A DNA stretch of 35,454 nucleotides. It comes from Bacteroidales bacterium. GTDB taxonomy: Bacteria; Bacteroidota; Bacteroidia; Bacteroidales; UBA932. The translations under genes and the position numbers were made by a program. The stretch covers positions 1-35,454 of the forward strand of contig JAQWAL010000016.1 of NCBI GenBank assembly GCA_028707695.1, written 5' to 3'. The notes beneath the pieces were generated by a model. The model was not told where the DNA came from, searched no databases, and worked only from the letters and a program-made list of their open reading frames with translations. Position 1 is the first letter of the stretch; every line of letters starts with the position of its first letter. Positions 22,808-31,710 of this stretch are shown here, piece after piece.

Positions 22808-23893
22808 ATGAGTGATAATAGTTTATTGTCTAAACTTTCCGGGATAAAGGAGAAATTCGAATCTCTCTCTGAGCAGATTTCGGATCCTTCCGTTATGTCT
22901 GACATGAAAAAATATGTCTCCCTTAACAGGGAATACCGCGAACTTGAACCTTTGGTGGAGGCAGGGGAGAAATACCGTACAATGGTAGGGAACCTGGAGT
23001 CTGCAAAGGAGCTTCTGATGGTGGAGAAGGATGAGGAGATGAGGGATATGGCAAAAGAAGAGATAGCAGAATTGGAGGAACAGATTCCGGCTATTGAAGA
23101 GCAAATCAAATTGTTGTTGATTCCTGCAGATCCACAGGATTCCAAAAATGCAATATTGGAAATAAGGGCCGGAGCTGGTGGCGACGAGGCATCAATTTTT
23201 GCAGGAGACCTTTTTAGGATGTATGCAAAGTTTGCAGAGCGCAAAGGTTGGAAACTTGAGATAAACAGCCAGTCCGAGGGTACTTCGGGGGGCTTCAAGG
23301 AGCTTATCTGCAAGGTTTCCGGCAACGGTGTTTACGGTGTGTTGAAATATGAGAGCGGTGTACACCGGGTGCAGAGGGTTCCTCAGACCGAAACTCAGGG
23401 ACGGGTACATACTTCTGCAGCTTCGGTAGCTGTGCTGCCAGAGGCAGATGAGTTTGATATTGAATTGAACATTAGTGATGTAAGGAAAGACACTTTTTGT
23501 TCTTCAGGTCCTGGCGGACAGTCTGTGAACACAACCTATTCGGCAATAAGGCTGACACACGTTCCTACGGGTATTGTGGTACAGTGCCAGGACGAAAAAT
23601 CCCAAATCAAAAACTACGAAAAGGCTTTGGCAGAACTTCGTACCAGGATATACAACCTGGAGTACGAAAAGTACCTTAACGAAATCTCTGCAAAGCGTAA
23701 GACAATGGTTTCCACGGGTGACCGCTCTGCAAAGATACGTACATACAACTATCCGCAATCCAGGGTTACCGACCACAGGATAAACTACACAATGTACAAT
23801 TTGCCTGTTTTCATGGATGGTGCTTTGCAAGATGTCCTGGACCAGTTGCAGATAGCTGAGAATGCCGAGCGTTTGAAAGAGAGTGGCCAATAA
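22808..23893 (+). CDS. prfA: Peptide chain release factor 1
   Basis: A 361-residue class I release factor that reads UAA and UAG. The stop-codon recognition motif P-x-T is PQT in RVPQTETQGR. This is the RF1 form, not the SPF of RF2. The peptidyl-hydrolysis motif GGQ is in SSGPGGQSVN, and the following CQDEKSQIKNYEKAL is usual. ATG 22808 (MSDNSLLSKL) is preferred over the upstream TTG 22787, which lies inside the -7 box. The stop overlaps the next gene by one base (TAATG), so pyrF is coupled to it. Confidence 0.95.
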   Translation: MSDNSLLSKLSGIKEKFESLSEQISDPSVMSDMKKYVSLNREYRELEPLVEAGEKYRTMVGNLESAKELLMVEKDEEMRDMAKEEIAELEEQIPAIEEQIKLLLIPADPQDSKNAILEIRAGAGGDEASIFAGDLFRMYAKFAERKGWKLEINSQSEGTSGGFKELICKVSGNGVYGVLKYESGVHRVQRVPQTETQGRVHTSAASVAVLPEADEFDIELNISDVRKDTFCSSGPGGQSVNTTYSAIRLTHVPTGIVVQCQDEKSQIKNYEKALAELRTRIYNLEYEKYLNEISAKRKTMVSTGDRSAKIRTYNYPQSRVTDHRINYTMYNLPVFMDGALQDVLDQLQIAENAERLKESGQ

Positions 23894-24750
23894 TGGATTA
23901 CAAGGGCTTATACAATAATATCAAAAGGAAAAAAAGTTTCCTTTGTATTGGTTTGGATACAAATCCTGCCCTTCTCCCATCTTTCATGGAGGGAGTCCGG
24001 TATCCTCTTTTTGAGTATAACAAGGCAATCATAGATGCTACACATCATTTGGCAGTTGCCTACAAACCAAACCTTGCTTTTTACGAGGCCGAGGGTCATA
24101 TTGGTTGGCTCCAGTTTGAAATGACTGTGAATTATATAAGGGAAAAAGACCCGACCCTGTTCATTATTGCTGATGCAAAAAGGGGTGATATCGGGAATAC
24201 TGCCGAGCGTTATGCACAGGCTTTCTTTGTGAAGGCAGATTGTGATGCTGTAACCCTTGCCCCTTATATGGGCAAAGATTCGGTTGCTCCTTTTTTGGCC
24301 TTTAAAGGTAAATGGGCAGTGGTGTTGGCATTGACATCCAATCCTTCTGCCGCAGATTTTGAAATGGAGTCTTTGGCTCTCAAAGATAATGATGTTTCAC
24401 AAGGCGGAACCCCTCTTTACAAAAGGGTGATAGAGCGTTCAATGGAATGGGGCACACCGGAAAATACGATGTTTGTGGTAGGAGCCACCCGTCCGGGGAA
24501 ACTTGCAGAGATAAGGAAGTATTGCCCTGATAATTTTTTTCTGGTCCCTGGAGTCGGTGCACAGGGGGGGAGTGTCTCGGAAGTTGCCAAATATGGCATG
24601 AACAGCCATTGCGGGTTGCTTGTGAATGTATCACGGGACATTCTTTTTGCATGGAAAAAGCAGGATAGTCCCTATTCTGAGCATGAATATTCAAAAGCAG
24701 CCTCTGCTGCTGCAGAGGCTGTTGCCAAGGAGATGTCTTTGTATTTGTAA
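23893..24750 (+). CDS. pyrF: Orotidine 5'-phosphate decarboxylase
   Basis: A 285-residue enzyme of the long (type 2) OMP decarboxylase group that makes UMP in pyrimidine synthesis. FLCIGLDTNP opens the barrel (16-25), VAYKPNLAFYE follows (55-65), and the catalytic DAKRGDIGNTAERYA starts at residue 94. Later VVGATRP and GVGAQGG complete the phosphate-binding loops. Start ATG 23893 overlaps the prfA stop by one base. The stop lies two bases from the convergent psd stop, with no terminator visible between them. Confidence 0.94.
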   Translation: MDYKGLYNNIKRKKSFLCIGLDTNPALLPSFMEGVRYPLFEYNKAIIDATHHLAVAYKPNLAFYEAEGHIGWLQFEMTVNYIREKDPTLFIIADAKRGDIGNTAERYAQAFFVKADCDAVTLAPYMGKDSVAPFLAFKGKWAVVLALTSNPSAADFEMESLALKDNDVSQGGTPLYKRVIERSMEWGTPENTMFVVGATRPGKLAEIRKYCPDNFFLVPGVGAQGGSVSEVAKYGMNSHCGLLVNVSRDILFAWKKQDSPYSEHEYSKAASAAAEAVAKEMSLYL

Positions 24751-24752
24751 AA

Positions 24753-25409
24753 CTATTCCGGTAATTTGGCTATTATGGTCCTGAGTGCTTTCACTTTTTG
24801 ACCTTTGGTAACCTGGATCCTGGATTCAAGCGGGAGGAAAAGGTCCACACGGGAGCCGAATTTGATAAAACCCATCTGGTCTCCCATCTTTACATTGCTT
24901 CCCTCTTTTGCATAGCAGACAATCCTCCTTGCTATGTATCCGGCGATTTGCCTGGTAAGGATGGGGATGCCGTTCCTTTCTGTAACTACTGTTGTCCTTT
25001 CGTTTTTTTCTGATGATTTTGGATGCATGGCAACCAGGTACCTTCCCGGATGGTATTTGTAATACAGCACTTTTCCGTTTACAGAAAACCAATTGGCATG
25101 TACATTGAAAACAGACATGAATATGGATACCTGTGTGCACTCAGCCTTGAGGTATTCCGGTTCATACACCTTTTTCACTATCACTATGGTTCCGTCTGCA
25201 GGGGCAATTACGGCTGATTCATCCAGAACTGGTTCTCTTTTTGGTTCCCTGAAGAACCTGACAATCAAAACGAAGAGTATCAAACCGCAACCAATAGCCA
25301 AATATCTGGCATTTGGATTGGTCAGCAGCAGGCAAGTTGCCGTAACTAAAACCGCAATTATGAGGAAACTGTTTAGAATTATCTTGTATCCCTCTTTGTG
25401 TATACGCAT
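24753..25409 (-). CDS. psd: Phosphatidylserine decarboxylase
   Basis: A 218-residue short-form (Psd-like, archaetidylserine-type length) decarboxylase that makes phosphatidylethanolamine. Two hydrophobic segments lie at about 11-29 and 36-52. Then come IAPADGTIV (68-76), SVFNVHANWFSVNG (99-112) and KFGSRVDLFLP, where the FGS motif (184-186) is the autocleavage site that gives the pyruvoyl cofactor from Ser186. It is processed into two chains at the inner membrane. It is the last gene of the rsfS-ftsH-cdsA-psd unit and lies 14 bases after cdsA, its upstream partner in phospholipid synthesis. Confidence 0.93.
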   Translation of the reverse strand: MRIHKEGYKIILNSFLIIAVLVTATCLLLTNPNARYLAIGCGLILFVLIVRFFREPKREPVLDESAVIAPADGTIVIVKKVYEPEYLKAECTQVSIFMSVFNVHANWFSVNGKVLYYKYHPGRYLVAMHPKSSEKNERTTVVTERNGIPILTRQIAGYIARRIVCYAKEGSNVKMGDQMGFIKFGSRVDLFLPLESRIQVTKGQKVKALRTIIAKLPE

Positions 25410-25423
25410 GGTTATTGTAGTGG

Positions 25424-26272
25424 TTAAATTAGTTGGAAAAGTTTGATATAGGCAATGGCAACGGGAAAAGCTATCAAAGCGCCGTCAAAGCGGTCCAACA
25501 GGCCACCGTGGCCAGGCATAATGGACCCTGAGTCCTTTACACCAAAATTACGTTTGAAAAGTGATTCCGACAAATCGCCAAGGACAGAAAAGACAAATAC
25601 AATTGCACTGATAGCCACCACATGAATCAATCCTATTTGCAACAGATTGGTGTAGAAGAGAATGATTCCGGAAACCATTGCTGCAACAAGACCACCGAAA
25701 AAGCCTTCCCAAGATTTTTTCGGAGAGATTGAAGGGAACAGTTTGTGACCGTTTTTTTGACCGAAAGCCATACCGAAAACATATGCCCCTACATCGCAAC
25801 TCCATAGGATAACGAATAGTGAAACCAAAGTTTTTGGGGCGTATGTATACTGACTGTCGAACAATATAAGGTTGGTCAGGGCAAATGGTAATGCTATATA
25901 TATTGGAGCCATCATGAAAAAGGCACTTTTGTGGTAACCTTCTGTGATTGTCTTCTTTTGCTGGTCTTTGCCATATAGTATGGATATCGGAATGGATGCA
26001 ACCACAGGTGCCAGCAGCCAAAAGTACCTGGAATCCATTTTTCCTGAATAGTAAAAGTAAAACAGTGCATATATGGCCGCCGATGCCAACATTACCAGTT
26101 TTGAGGTCACGGGATAGTTGTTGCCGTTGGAAATAGTGGTGAATTCCTTTGTCATGATAAGTACTGACAGCAACATTACCATAGTGAATACCAGAGGGCT
26201 GGCTAAGAGTGACCATACAAAGATGACCACGAAAACCAACCCACTGACGGACCTGATTTGCGTATTACTCAT
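25424..26272 (-). CDS. cdsA: Phosphatidate cytidylyltransferase
   Basis: A 282-residue integral membrane enzyme making CDP-diacylglycerol from phosphatidate and CTP. There are about eight hydrophobic segments, and the C-terminal signature ESLFKRNFGVKDSG followed by MPGHGGLLDRFD. The start ATG 26272 (MSNTQIRSV) is chosen because the open frame to 26422 would only add a Lys/Arg-rich stretch running over ftsH. The start overlaps the ftsH stop by eight bases, so translation is coupled. Psd follows directly, so both phosphatidylethanolamine-pathway enzymes share this unit. Confidence 0.93.
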   Translation of the reverse strand: MSNTQIRSVSGLVFVVIFVWSLLASPLVFTMVMLLSVLIMTKEFTTISNGNNYPVTSKLVMLASAAIYALFYFYYSGKMDSRYFWLLAPVVASIPISILYGKDQQKKTITEGYHKSAFFMMAPIYIALPFALTNLILFDSQYTYAPKTLVSLFVILWSCDVGAYVFGMAFGQKNGHKLFPSISPKKSWEGFFGGLVAAMVSGIILFYTNLLQIGLIHVVAISAIVFVFSVLGDLSESLFKRNFGVKDSGSIMPGHGGLLDRFDGALIAFPVAIAYIKLFQLI

Positions 26273-28313
26273 TTTCGGTTTTTTCCTCTGGGTTTTGCTC
26301 TTTTTCTTCGTTTGTTTCCTGTTTTCCTTCAGGATTTTCAATTGCCTTTTCAATTTGCTCTGTGATTGTGGGCGGTTGGCTTCCGGCCCTTTTGCCGAAT
26401 ATCTTTTCGAGGTCCTCTGCAAAAATCACCTCTTTTTCCAGAAGTTTCTCTGCAAGTTGGGTGAAGCCGTCAAGGTTTTCGTTCAGAACTTTTTTGGCCA
26501 GAACATATGCTTCGTCCACAAACTTTTTAACTTCTGCATCTATGAGTTCTGCAGTCTTTTCGCTGTATGGTTTGCCAATATTGAAACCGCCGGATTCTGT
26601 AGAGTCGTAGAAGGAGACATTGCCAATCTCTTTGCTCATACCCAGGTAAGATACCATTGCATATGCCTGTTTTGTTATCTTTTCCAGGTCACTCAATGCA
26701 CCCGTTGATATTTTATTGTTGATGATCTCTTCTGCAGCCCTTCCTCCCAATGTGGCAGCCATTTCATCCATCAACTGTTCGGTTGTTGTTATTTGGCGCT
26801 CTTCTGGCAGGTACCATGCTGCTCCCAGAGCCCTTCCCCTTGGAATGATGGTTACTTTGAGCAATGGGTTTGCATGTGGCAGGATCCAGCTTACAGTGGC
26901 ATGCCCTGCTTCGTGGAACGCAATTGTACGTTTCTCTTGAGGAGATATTATCTTGCTCCTTTTTTCCAGACCTCCGATTATCCTGTCCACGGCGTCAAGG
27001 AAGTCTTGTTTGTCTATTGCTTCTTTGTTTTTACGGGCTGCTATCAACGCCGCCTCGTTACATACGTTTGCTATGTCGGCACCTGAAAAACCAGGAGTCT
27101 GTTTTGCCAGGAATTCGATGTCAAATCCCTCTACAAGCTTTAGTGGCCTGAGGTGTACCTTGAAAATATCTACCCTCTCTTTCAGTTCCGGAAGGTCAAC
27201 ATGTATCTGGCGGTCAAAACGACCTGCCCTCATGAGTGCTTTGTCCAGGATATCTGCACGGTTGGTGGCAGCCAATATTATTACTCCTGAGTTTGAACCG
27301 AAACCATCCATCTCTGTCAACAACTGGTTTAGTGTGTTCTCCCTTTCGTCGTTGGATGAGAAACCGGCATTCTTGCTCCTGGCGCGGCCTACCGCATCAA
27401 TCTCGTCTATGAATACTATGCAAGGTGCTTTTTCCTTGGCTTGACGGAAAAGGTCCCTGACCCTGGACGCACCTACTCCTACAAACATCTCTACAAAGTC
27501 AGAACCGGAAATTGAGAAGAACGGCACATTGGCTTCCCCTGCAACTGCCTTTGCAAGCAATGTCTTACCTGTACCGGGAGGGCCTACAAGCAGGGCCCCT
27601 TTGGGAATCTTACCCCCCAGGGCAGTGTATTTTTTTGGATTCTTGAGGAAGTCCACGATTTCCATTACCTCTACCTTGGCCTCTTCCAGGCCGGCAACAT
27701 CTTTGAATGTTACTTTTGTATTGTTTTCTTTATCAAATAGTTTTGCCTGGGATTTGCCAACAGAGAAAATTCCACCGCTTCCTCCCTGGCCACCTCCACC
27801 CATGTTTTTGTTCATCCTGCGGAACATGAAGATCCACAATGCCACTATAATCAAGGGAAACAACAACCATTCGAGAGCTTTTCCAAAATAGTTGGTCCTC
27901 TCTTCTGTCTCAAGGTCAAAACGGTTCTCTTCGGGCAATTGCTCGCGTACTGACTGGAACTGTTCTTCTGGGTTAAAGTTGGATGAGACAATGAAGTAGA
28001 ATTGAGGGCCGAATTTTGGCTCTTTGCCCCCGAACATCTCTGCATATTTTGAGAGGCTGTCTTTTTTGATGTATACCTCTGCACGGTTTTGGTTGGAAAC
28101 ATAGATTATCTTTTCTACGTCACCTGAGGCAGCCATCTCTTCCTTTACGTTGAACCATTCTGTTTTGAGAGGTTCTCCTCCATCGTATGAACTCCACATA
28201 TATGCTATTGCTCCAAGCAACACAATGTAAATCCAAATAATATTGAATTTGGGAGGCCATACCTTTTGGAATTGGTTTTTTTGATTCTTATTGTTTTTCT
28301 TTGGTTGTTCCAT
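26265..28313 (-). CDS. ftsH: ATP-dependent zinc metalloprotease FtsH
   Basis: A 682-residue inner-membrane AAA+ protease that degrades unstable membrane and cytosolic proteins. Two membrane segments (about 24-40 and 148-164) flank the periplasmic domain. A Gly-rich linker with [10 protein letters not shown] follows. Walker A is GPPGTGKT (244-251), Walker [11 protein letters not shown] (about 298-307), and the second region of homology [21 protein letters not shown]. The zinc motif HEAGH is at 467-471, and the C-terminus is acidic and Glu-rich. The start ATG 28313 (MEQPKKNN) is preferred over the upstream ATG 28355, which lies inside rsfS. Confidence 0.97.
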   Translation of the reverse strand: MEQPKKNNKNQKNQFQKVWPPKFNIIWIYIVLLGAIAYMWSSYDGGEPLKTEWFNVKEEMAASGDVEKIIYVSNQNRAEVYIKKDSLSKYAEMFGGKEPKFGPQFYFIVSSNFNPEEQFQSVREQLPEENRFDLETEERTNYFGKALEWLLFPLIIVALWIFMFRRMNKNMGGGGQGGSGGIFSVGKSQAKLFDKENNTKVTFKDVAGLEEAKVEVMEIVDFLKNPKKYTALGGKIPKGALLVGPPGTGKTLLAKAVAGEANVPFFSISGSDFVEMFVGVGASRVRDLFRQAKEKAPCIVFIDEIDAVGRARSKNAGFSSNDERENTLNQLLTEMDGFGSNSGVIILAATNRADILDKALMRAGRFDRQIHVDLPELKERVDIFKVHLRPLKLVEGFDIEFLAKQTPGFSGADIANVCNEAALIAARKNKEAIDKQDFLDAVDRIIGGLEKRSKIISPQEKRTIAFHEAGHATVSWILPHANPLLKVTIIPRGRALGAAWYLPEERQITTTEQLMDEMAATLGGRAAEEIINNKISTGALSDLEKITKQAYAMVSYLGMSKEIGNVSFYDSTESGGFNIGKPYSEKTAELIDAEVKKFVDEAYVLAKKVLNENLDGFTQLAEKLLEKEVIFAEDLEKIFGKRAGSQPPTITEQIEKAIENPEGKQETNEEKEQNPEEKTENE

Positions 28314-28318
28314 TTGAT

Positions 28319-28738
28319 TTAGTCTTGGTAAGTAGTTTTTTCTGCATCGGCCCATAGGTCTTCAAGCCTGTAGAACTGCCTGTATTCTGTCTGGAATATG
28401 TGTACCACGATGTTCCCGTAATCTATGATGACCCAGAATGCATTTTCCTTTCCTTGCATACGGTTTATTTTCCTGTTGCATTTTGTGTGCATCATCTCCT
28501 CTACGTTGTCGGCAATTGCCATTACTTGTGTGGTGGAATCTGCATTGCATATTACAAAGTAGTCACATATTGCAGTCCCGGTGGAGCGTAGGTCCAGCGA
28601 GCAAACGAATGAGGCTTTTTTGTCCAGCATTGCATCTGCAATGCATTTGATTTCCTGTTTATCGGTCCCGGATACTTCTGCCGGAACAATTTTCTGATTT
28701 TCTGTCTCGGTAGAGACTATTTTCTTTTTAACTGGCAC
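28319..28738 (-). CDS. rsfS: Ribosomal silencing factor RsfS (Iojap/YbeB)
   Basis: A 139-residue RsfS-type protein. It binds uL14 on the large subunit and blocks subunit joining when nutrients are short. The core reads DYFVICNADSTTQVMAIADNVEE and KENAFWVIIDYGNIVVHIF, standard for the family, and a 25-residue variable N-terminus precedes it. A full promoter is 32 bases upstream, so it heads the unit with ftsH (five bases away), cdsA and psd, a gene order common in Bacteroidota. Confidence 0.93.
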   Translation of the reverse strand: MPVKKKIVSTETENQKIVPAEVSGTDKQEIKCIADAMLDKKASFVCSLDLRSTGTAICDYFVICNADSTTQVMAIADNVEEMMHTKCNRKINRMQGKENAFWVIIDYGNIVVHIFQTEYRQFYRLEDLWADAEKTTYQD

Positions 28739-28769
28739 AATAATTGTCTTTTTAGTCGTACATTTTGGA

Positions 28770-28799
28770 CAAATTTACTGCAATTTTAAGACCAACAAT
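28770..28799 (-). promoter_or_regulatory. Promoter of the rsfS-ftsH-cdsA-psd operon
   Basis: On the minus strand ATTG (28796-28799) is followed after 18 bases by TAAATTTG (28770-28777), an exact TAnnTTTG box. It lies in the 73-base gap between the divergent rsfS and birA genes; no equally clear element was seen for birA. Confidence 0.65.
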
Positions 28800-28811
28800 A
28801 AAATAATTAAT

Positions 28812-29558
28812 ATGGCATTCAAGATTAAATGGTTTGAAACTATCGATTCTACTAACAGTGAAGCTGTTAGGCAATTAAAGGAATGTGACGATTTTACAGT
28901 TTTTGCATCCGGCTACCAGACAAGTGGCAGAGGACAAAAAGGGACTAGGTGGGAAAGTGAACAGGGTAAGAACCTGACATTTTCGGTGGTGTTGAAATCG
29001 GAGGGCATAAAAGCAGAAAATCAATTTGTTGTATCTCAAATTATTACAATAGGAATCAAAAGGTATTTGAAAAGCAAAGGTATAGAGGCAAAGATTAAAT
29101 GGCCTAACGATATTTATGTAGGGGACAAAAAGATTTGTGGGATTTTGATTGAACACTTCTTGTCAGGCGACACATTGTCAGGTTCGGTGGTAGGAGTAGG
29201 GTTGAATGTAAACCAGGACAAGTTCAGTTCGGATGCACCAAACCCTGTATCCATGAAAAACATATTGGGAAAGGAATTTTCACTGGAAGAGGAGTTGCAA
29301 TCATTGGTAGGTCATTTCCATGAAATTTATTTCCCTTTTATCAATTTCATATCCAATGCTACAATCAACAGGCTGGACAACGAATATACAGACTCCTTGT
29401 ACAGGCTAAACGAATTCCACAAATACCAGGAGACTCCCGGCGGGGAGATGATTATGGCCAGAATTACCGGCATTGACCACAATGCTTGCCTATTGTTGGA
29501 AAAAGAGGATGGCACCGTTAAAAGGTACCATTTCAAAGAGGTCAAATATATAATTTAG
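28812..29558 (+). CDS. birA: Biotin--[acetyl-CoA-carboxylase] ligase
   Basis: A 248-residue biotin protein ligase that attaches biotin to carboxyl carrier proteins through biotinyl-AMP. It has STNSEA (13-18), the biotin-binding loop SGRGQKGTRW (38-47), KWPNDIYVGDKKICGILIE (96-114) and GVGLNVNQ. There is no N-terminal helix-turn-helix, so unlike the E. coli protein it is a ligase only and not a repressor. The C-terminal SH3-like domain is short. It faces rpe convergently with eight bases between stops, and no terminator is seen there. Confidence 0.94.
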   Translation: MAFKIKWFETIDSTNSEAVRQLKECDDFTVFASGYQTSGRGQKGTRWESEQGKNLTFSVVLKSEGIKAENQFVVSQIITIGIKRYLKSKGIEAKIKWPNDIYVGDKKICGILIEHFLSGDTLSGSVVGVGLNVNQDKFSSDAPNPVSMKNILGKEFSLEEELQSLVGHFHEIYFPFINFISNATINRLDNEYTDSLYRLNEFHKYQETPGGEMIMARITGIDHNACLLLEKEDGTVKRYHFKEVKYII

Positions 29559-29566
29559 GGACAAGG

Positions 29567-30217
29567 TTAAATCCTTCCCAATTCTGTAATGGCAAATTCA
29601 GGGTTGGGAGAACCGAAAACAGAGTTTCCGGCAACCAGGATATTTGCACCGCTTTTTACAAGAAGTGGTGCATTTTCTTTGTTGACCCCACCATCTACTT
29701 CAATCAGGGTGTCCAACCCTTGTTTGGAAATCATGTTCCTGAGCTTTTCAATTTTACCATAGGTGGATTCTATGAAGCTTTGTCCTCCGAAACCCGGGTT
29801 AACCGACATTACAAGAATGAAATTTGCGTATTGGAGGATGTCTGACAACAATTCTGCCGGAGTGTGGGGATTTATGGCAACACCGGCTTTCATGCCTAGT
29901 GATTTGATGTTTTGCAGGGTCCTGTGTAGGTGCTTGCACTCTTCGTAATGGACACTAAGGTATTCAACTCCTGCCGATGCGAATTCTTTCAGGTATTTGT
30001 CGGGATTCACAATCATAAGGTGTGCATCCAGAGGCTTCTTTGCTTTTTTTGCAATAGCCTTGACCACGGGGAATCCATAGGAGATGTTTGGTACGAAAAC
30101 CCCATCCATGATGTCCAGGTGGAACCAGCCAGCCTGGCTGTTGTTTACCATTTCTATATCCTTGTCAAGGTTGCCGAAGTTGGCAGATAACATGGAGGGT
30201 GCAATTATTACTGACAT
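29567..30217 (-). CDS. rpe: Ribulose-phosphate 3-epimerase
   Basis: A 216-residue TIM-barrel enzyme of the non-oxidative pentose phosphate pathway, interconverting ribulose 5-phosphate and xylulose 5-phosphate. It starts VIIAPSMLSANFGNL, has the metal His and Asp in HLDIMDGVFVPN (33-44), later the second active-site Asp in EVDGGVN, and VNPGFGGQSF in the phosphate-binding part. It follows pepD by six bases and is probably its second gene. Confidence 0.95.
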   Translation of the reverse strand: MSVIIAPSMLSANFGNLDKDIEMVNNSQAGWFHLDIMDGVFVPNISYGFPVVKAIAKKAKKPLDAHLMIVNPDKYLKEFASAGVEYLSVHYEECKHLHRTLQNIKSLGMKAGVAINPHTPAELLSDILQYANFILVMSVNPGFGGQSFIESTYGKIEKLRNMISKQGLDTLIEVDGGVNKENAPLLVKSGANILVAGNSVFGSPNPEFAITELGRI

Positions 30218-30223
30218 ATAAAT

Positions 30224-31660
30224 CTATTTTATGTTTTCCAGTACGTCCAGCAATAGTTTGTTGAATTTGTCCACGGTGGAGATTTCCAGTTTTTCTCCGG
30301 GAGCATGGGCCCCTTTTATTGTCGGACCAAAGGAAATCATGTCCAGGTAAGGGTATGTTTTGAGGAACATGCCGCATTCAAGTCCTGCATGGATTGCCCT
30401 GACAACCGGTTTTTGCCCGAAAAGCCTGGTGTATGACTTTACACTTGTTTCCAGGATAGGGGAGTCTGTTTTGGGTTTCCATCCCGGGTATTCACTTTCG
30501 TGTGTAACCTGGGCTCCGGCCAGTGTAAATAGGGATTCTATCCTGTTGGCAGCATGGTATCTTGCAGAGTTTGTGGAGCTTCTTTGGCTGGTTCCGATCC
30601 TTATCCGGTTGCCGTCCAACATCTTTATTGATGCAAGGTTTGTAGAGGTCTCCACCAATCCTTCAATCTCCTGGCTCATGGCAAGGACACCGTGGGGAAC
30701 AGCGTTCATTGCCAGTATCAGCCTGCGGGCACTGTCGTTGTCTATAGATGTGGCAGCTTGATTGGTGGTTTCGATTTTCCCGTGTAATTCAGGATCTGAA
30801 ACAATGTACTCTTCACTTATCTCCTTTTCACATTTTTGGAAAAGGGATATTGCCTGCTCTTTTGACTGGATGTCCAAAGCTATTACAGCGAAAGCTTCCC
30901 TTGCAATTGCGTTCCTTTTGTTACCTCCGTCCACTTGGCATATCTGGAATTGGGTGACTTTGGAAAGGTCCAGCAGATACCTGAACAGCAATTGGTTTGC
31001 ATTGGCCCTGCCTTTATGGATTTCGTCACCGCTATGGCCCCCGGTAGCTCCGTAAAAACCAACCTTGAGGCAAAGGGAGTTGTTTGCAGGTTTCTCGGGC
31101 CGGTATTTGAAAATGGCGGTGGTATCAATTCCCCCTGCACATCCTATGAATAGTTCGCCTTCGTCTTCGGAATCCAGGTTGATAAGGATCTTGCCTGTGA
31201 TAAACCCCGGTTTGAGGGATTGGGCACCTGTGAGCCCGGTCTCTTCTTCTGTTGTGAACAGAGCTTCCAGTGGGCCATGCTTGACATTGGAAGAATCCAG
31301 GATTGCCAGCTGGGCTGCCATCCCTATGCCACAGTCGGCACCAAGGGTAGTCTCTTTGGCTATTAGCCAACCATCTTCAATGACATATTTTATTGGGTCT
31401 GTATCAAAATTGAAATTGCTGTCGGAGTTCTTTTCACAAACCATGTCAGAATGGCTTTGCAGCACAACTGTAGGAGCATTTTCCATACCAAGTGTGCCTT
31501 TTTTGAATATAACCACGTTTCCGGCTTCATCTTTTTTGTATTCCAGTGACCTGTTTTTTGCAAAATTTACCAGGTACTCTATTATCTTTTCTTCTTTACC
31601 GCTTTCCCTGGGGATTTTGGTTATTTGGTCGAAATATGAAAATATTTTGTTGCTCTCCAT
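30224..31660 (-). CDS. pepD: Aminoacyl-histidine dipeptidase (PepD, M20 family)
   Basis: A 478-residue metallopeptidase of M20C type that cleaves Xaa-His and other dipeptides. Metal-binding residues are seen as H70 and D72 in LQSHSDMVCE, D109 in TLGADCGIG, and the catalytic glutamates in LFTTEEETGLTGAQ (138-140). A dimerisation domain and a C-terminal metal His (AIHAGLECGMF) complete it. The usual GADNG is GADCG here. ATG 31660 (MESNKIF) is chosen; the open frame to 31714 adds only 18 residues without family features. The product would be cytosolic. Confidence 0.92.
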   Translation of the reverse strand: MESNKIFSYFDQITKIPRESGKEEKIIEYLVNFAKNRSLEYKKDEAGNVVIFKKGTLGMENAPTVVLQSHSDMVCEKNSDSNFNFDTDPIKYVIEDGWLIAKETTLGADCGIGMAAQLAILDSSNVKHGPLEALFTTEEETGLTGAQSLKPGFITGKILINLDSEDEGELFIGCAGGIDTTAIFKYRPEKPANNSLCLKVGFYGATGGHSGDEIHKGRANANQLLFRYLLDLSKVTQFQICQVDGGNKRNAIAREAFAVIALDIQSKEQAISLFQKCEKEISEEYIVSDPELHGKIETTNQAATSIDNDSARRLILAMNAVPHGVLAMSQEIEGLVETSTNLASIKMLDGNRIRIGTSQRSSTNSARYHAANRIESLFTLAGAQVTHESEYPGWKPKTDSPILETSVKSYTRLFGQKPVVRAIHAGLECGMFLKTYPYLDMISFGPTIKGAHAPGEKLEISTVDKFNKLLLDVLENIK

Positions 31661-31710
31661 GGTTGAAGTTGATTTATGAGTGTTACAGAATGTTGGTAAA
31701 CGTTGTCCAA

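Noticed and set aside
29558-29567. Terminator between convergent birA and rpe
   Set aside because: Only eight bases separate the stops, and no stem with a T-run is visible there.
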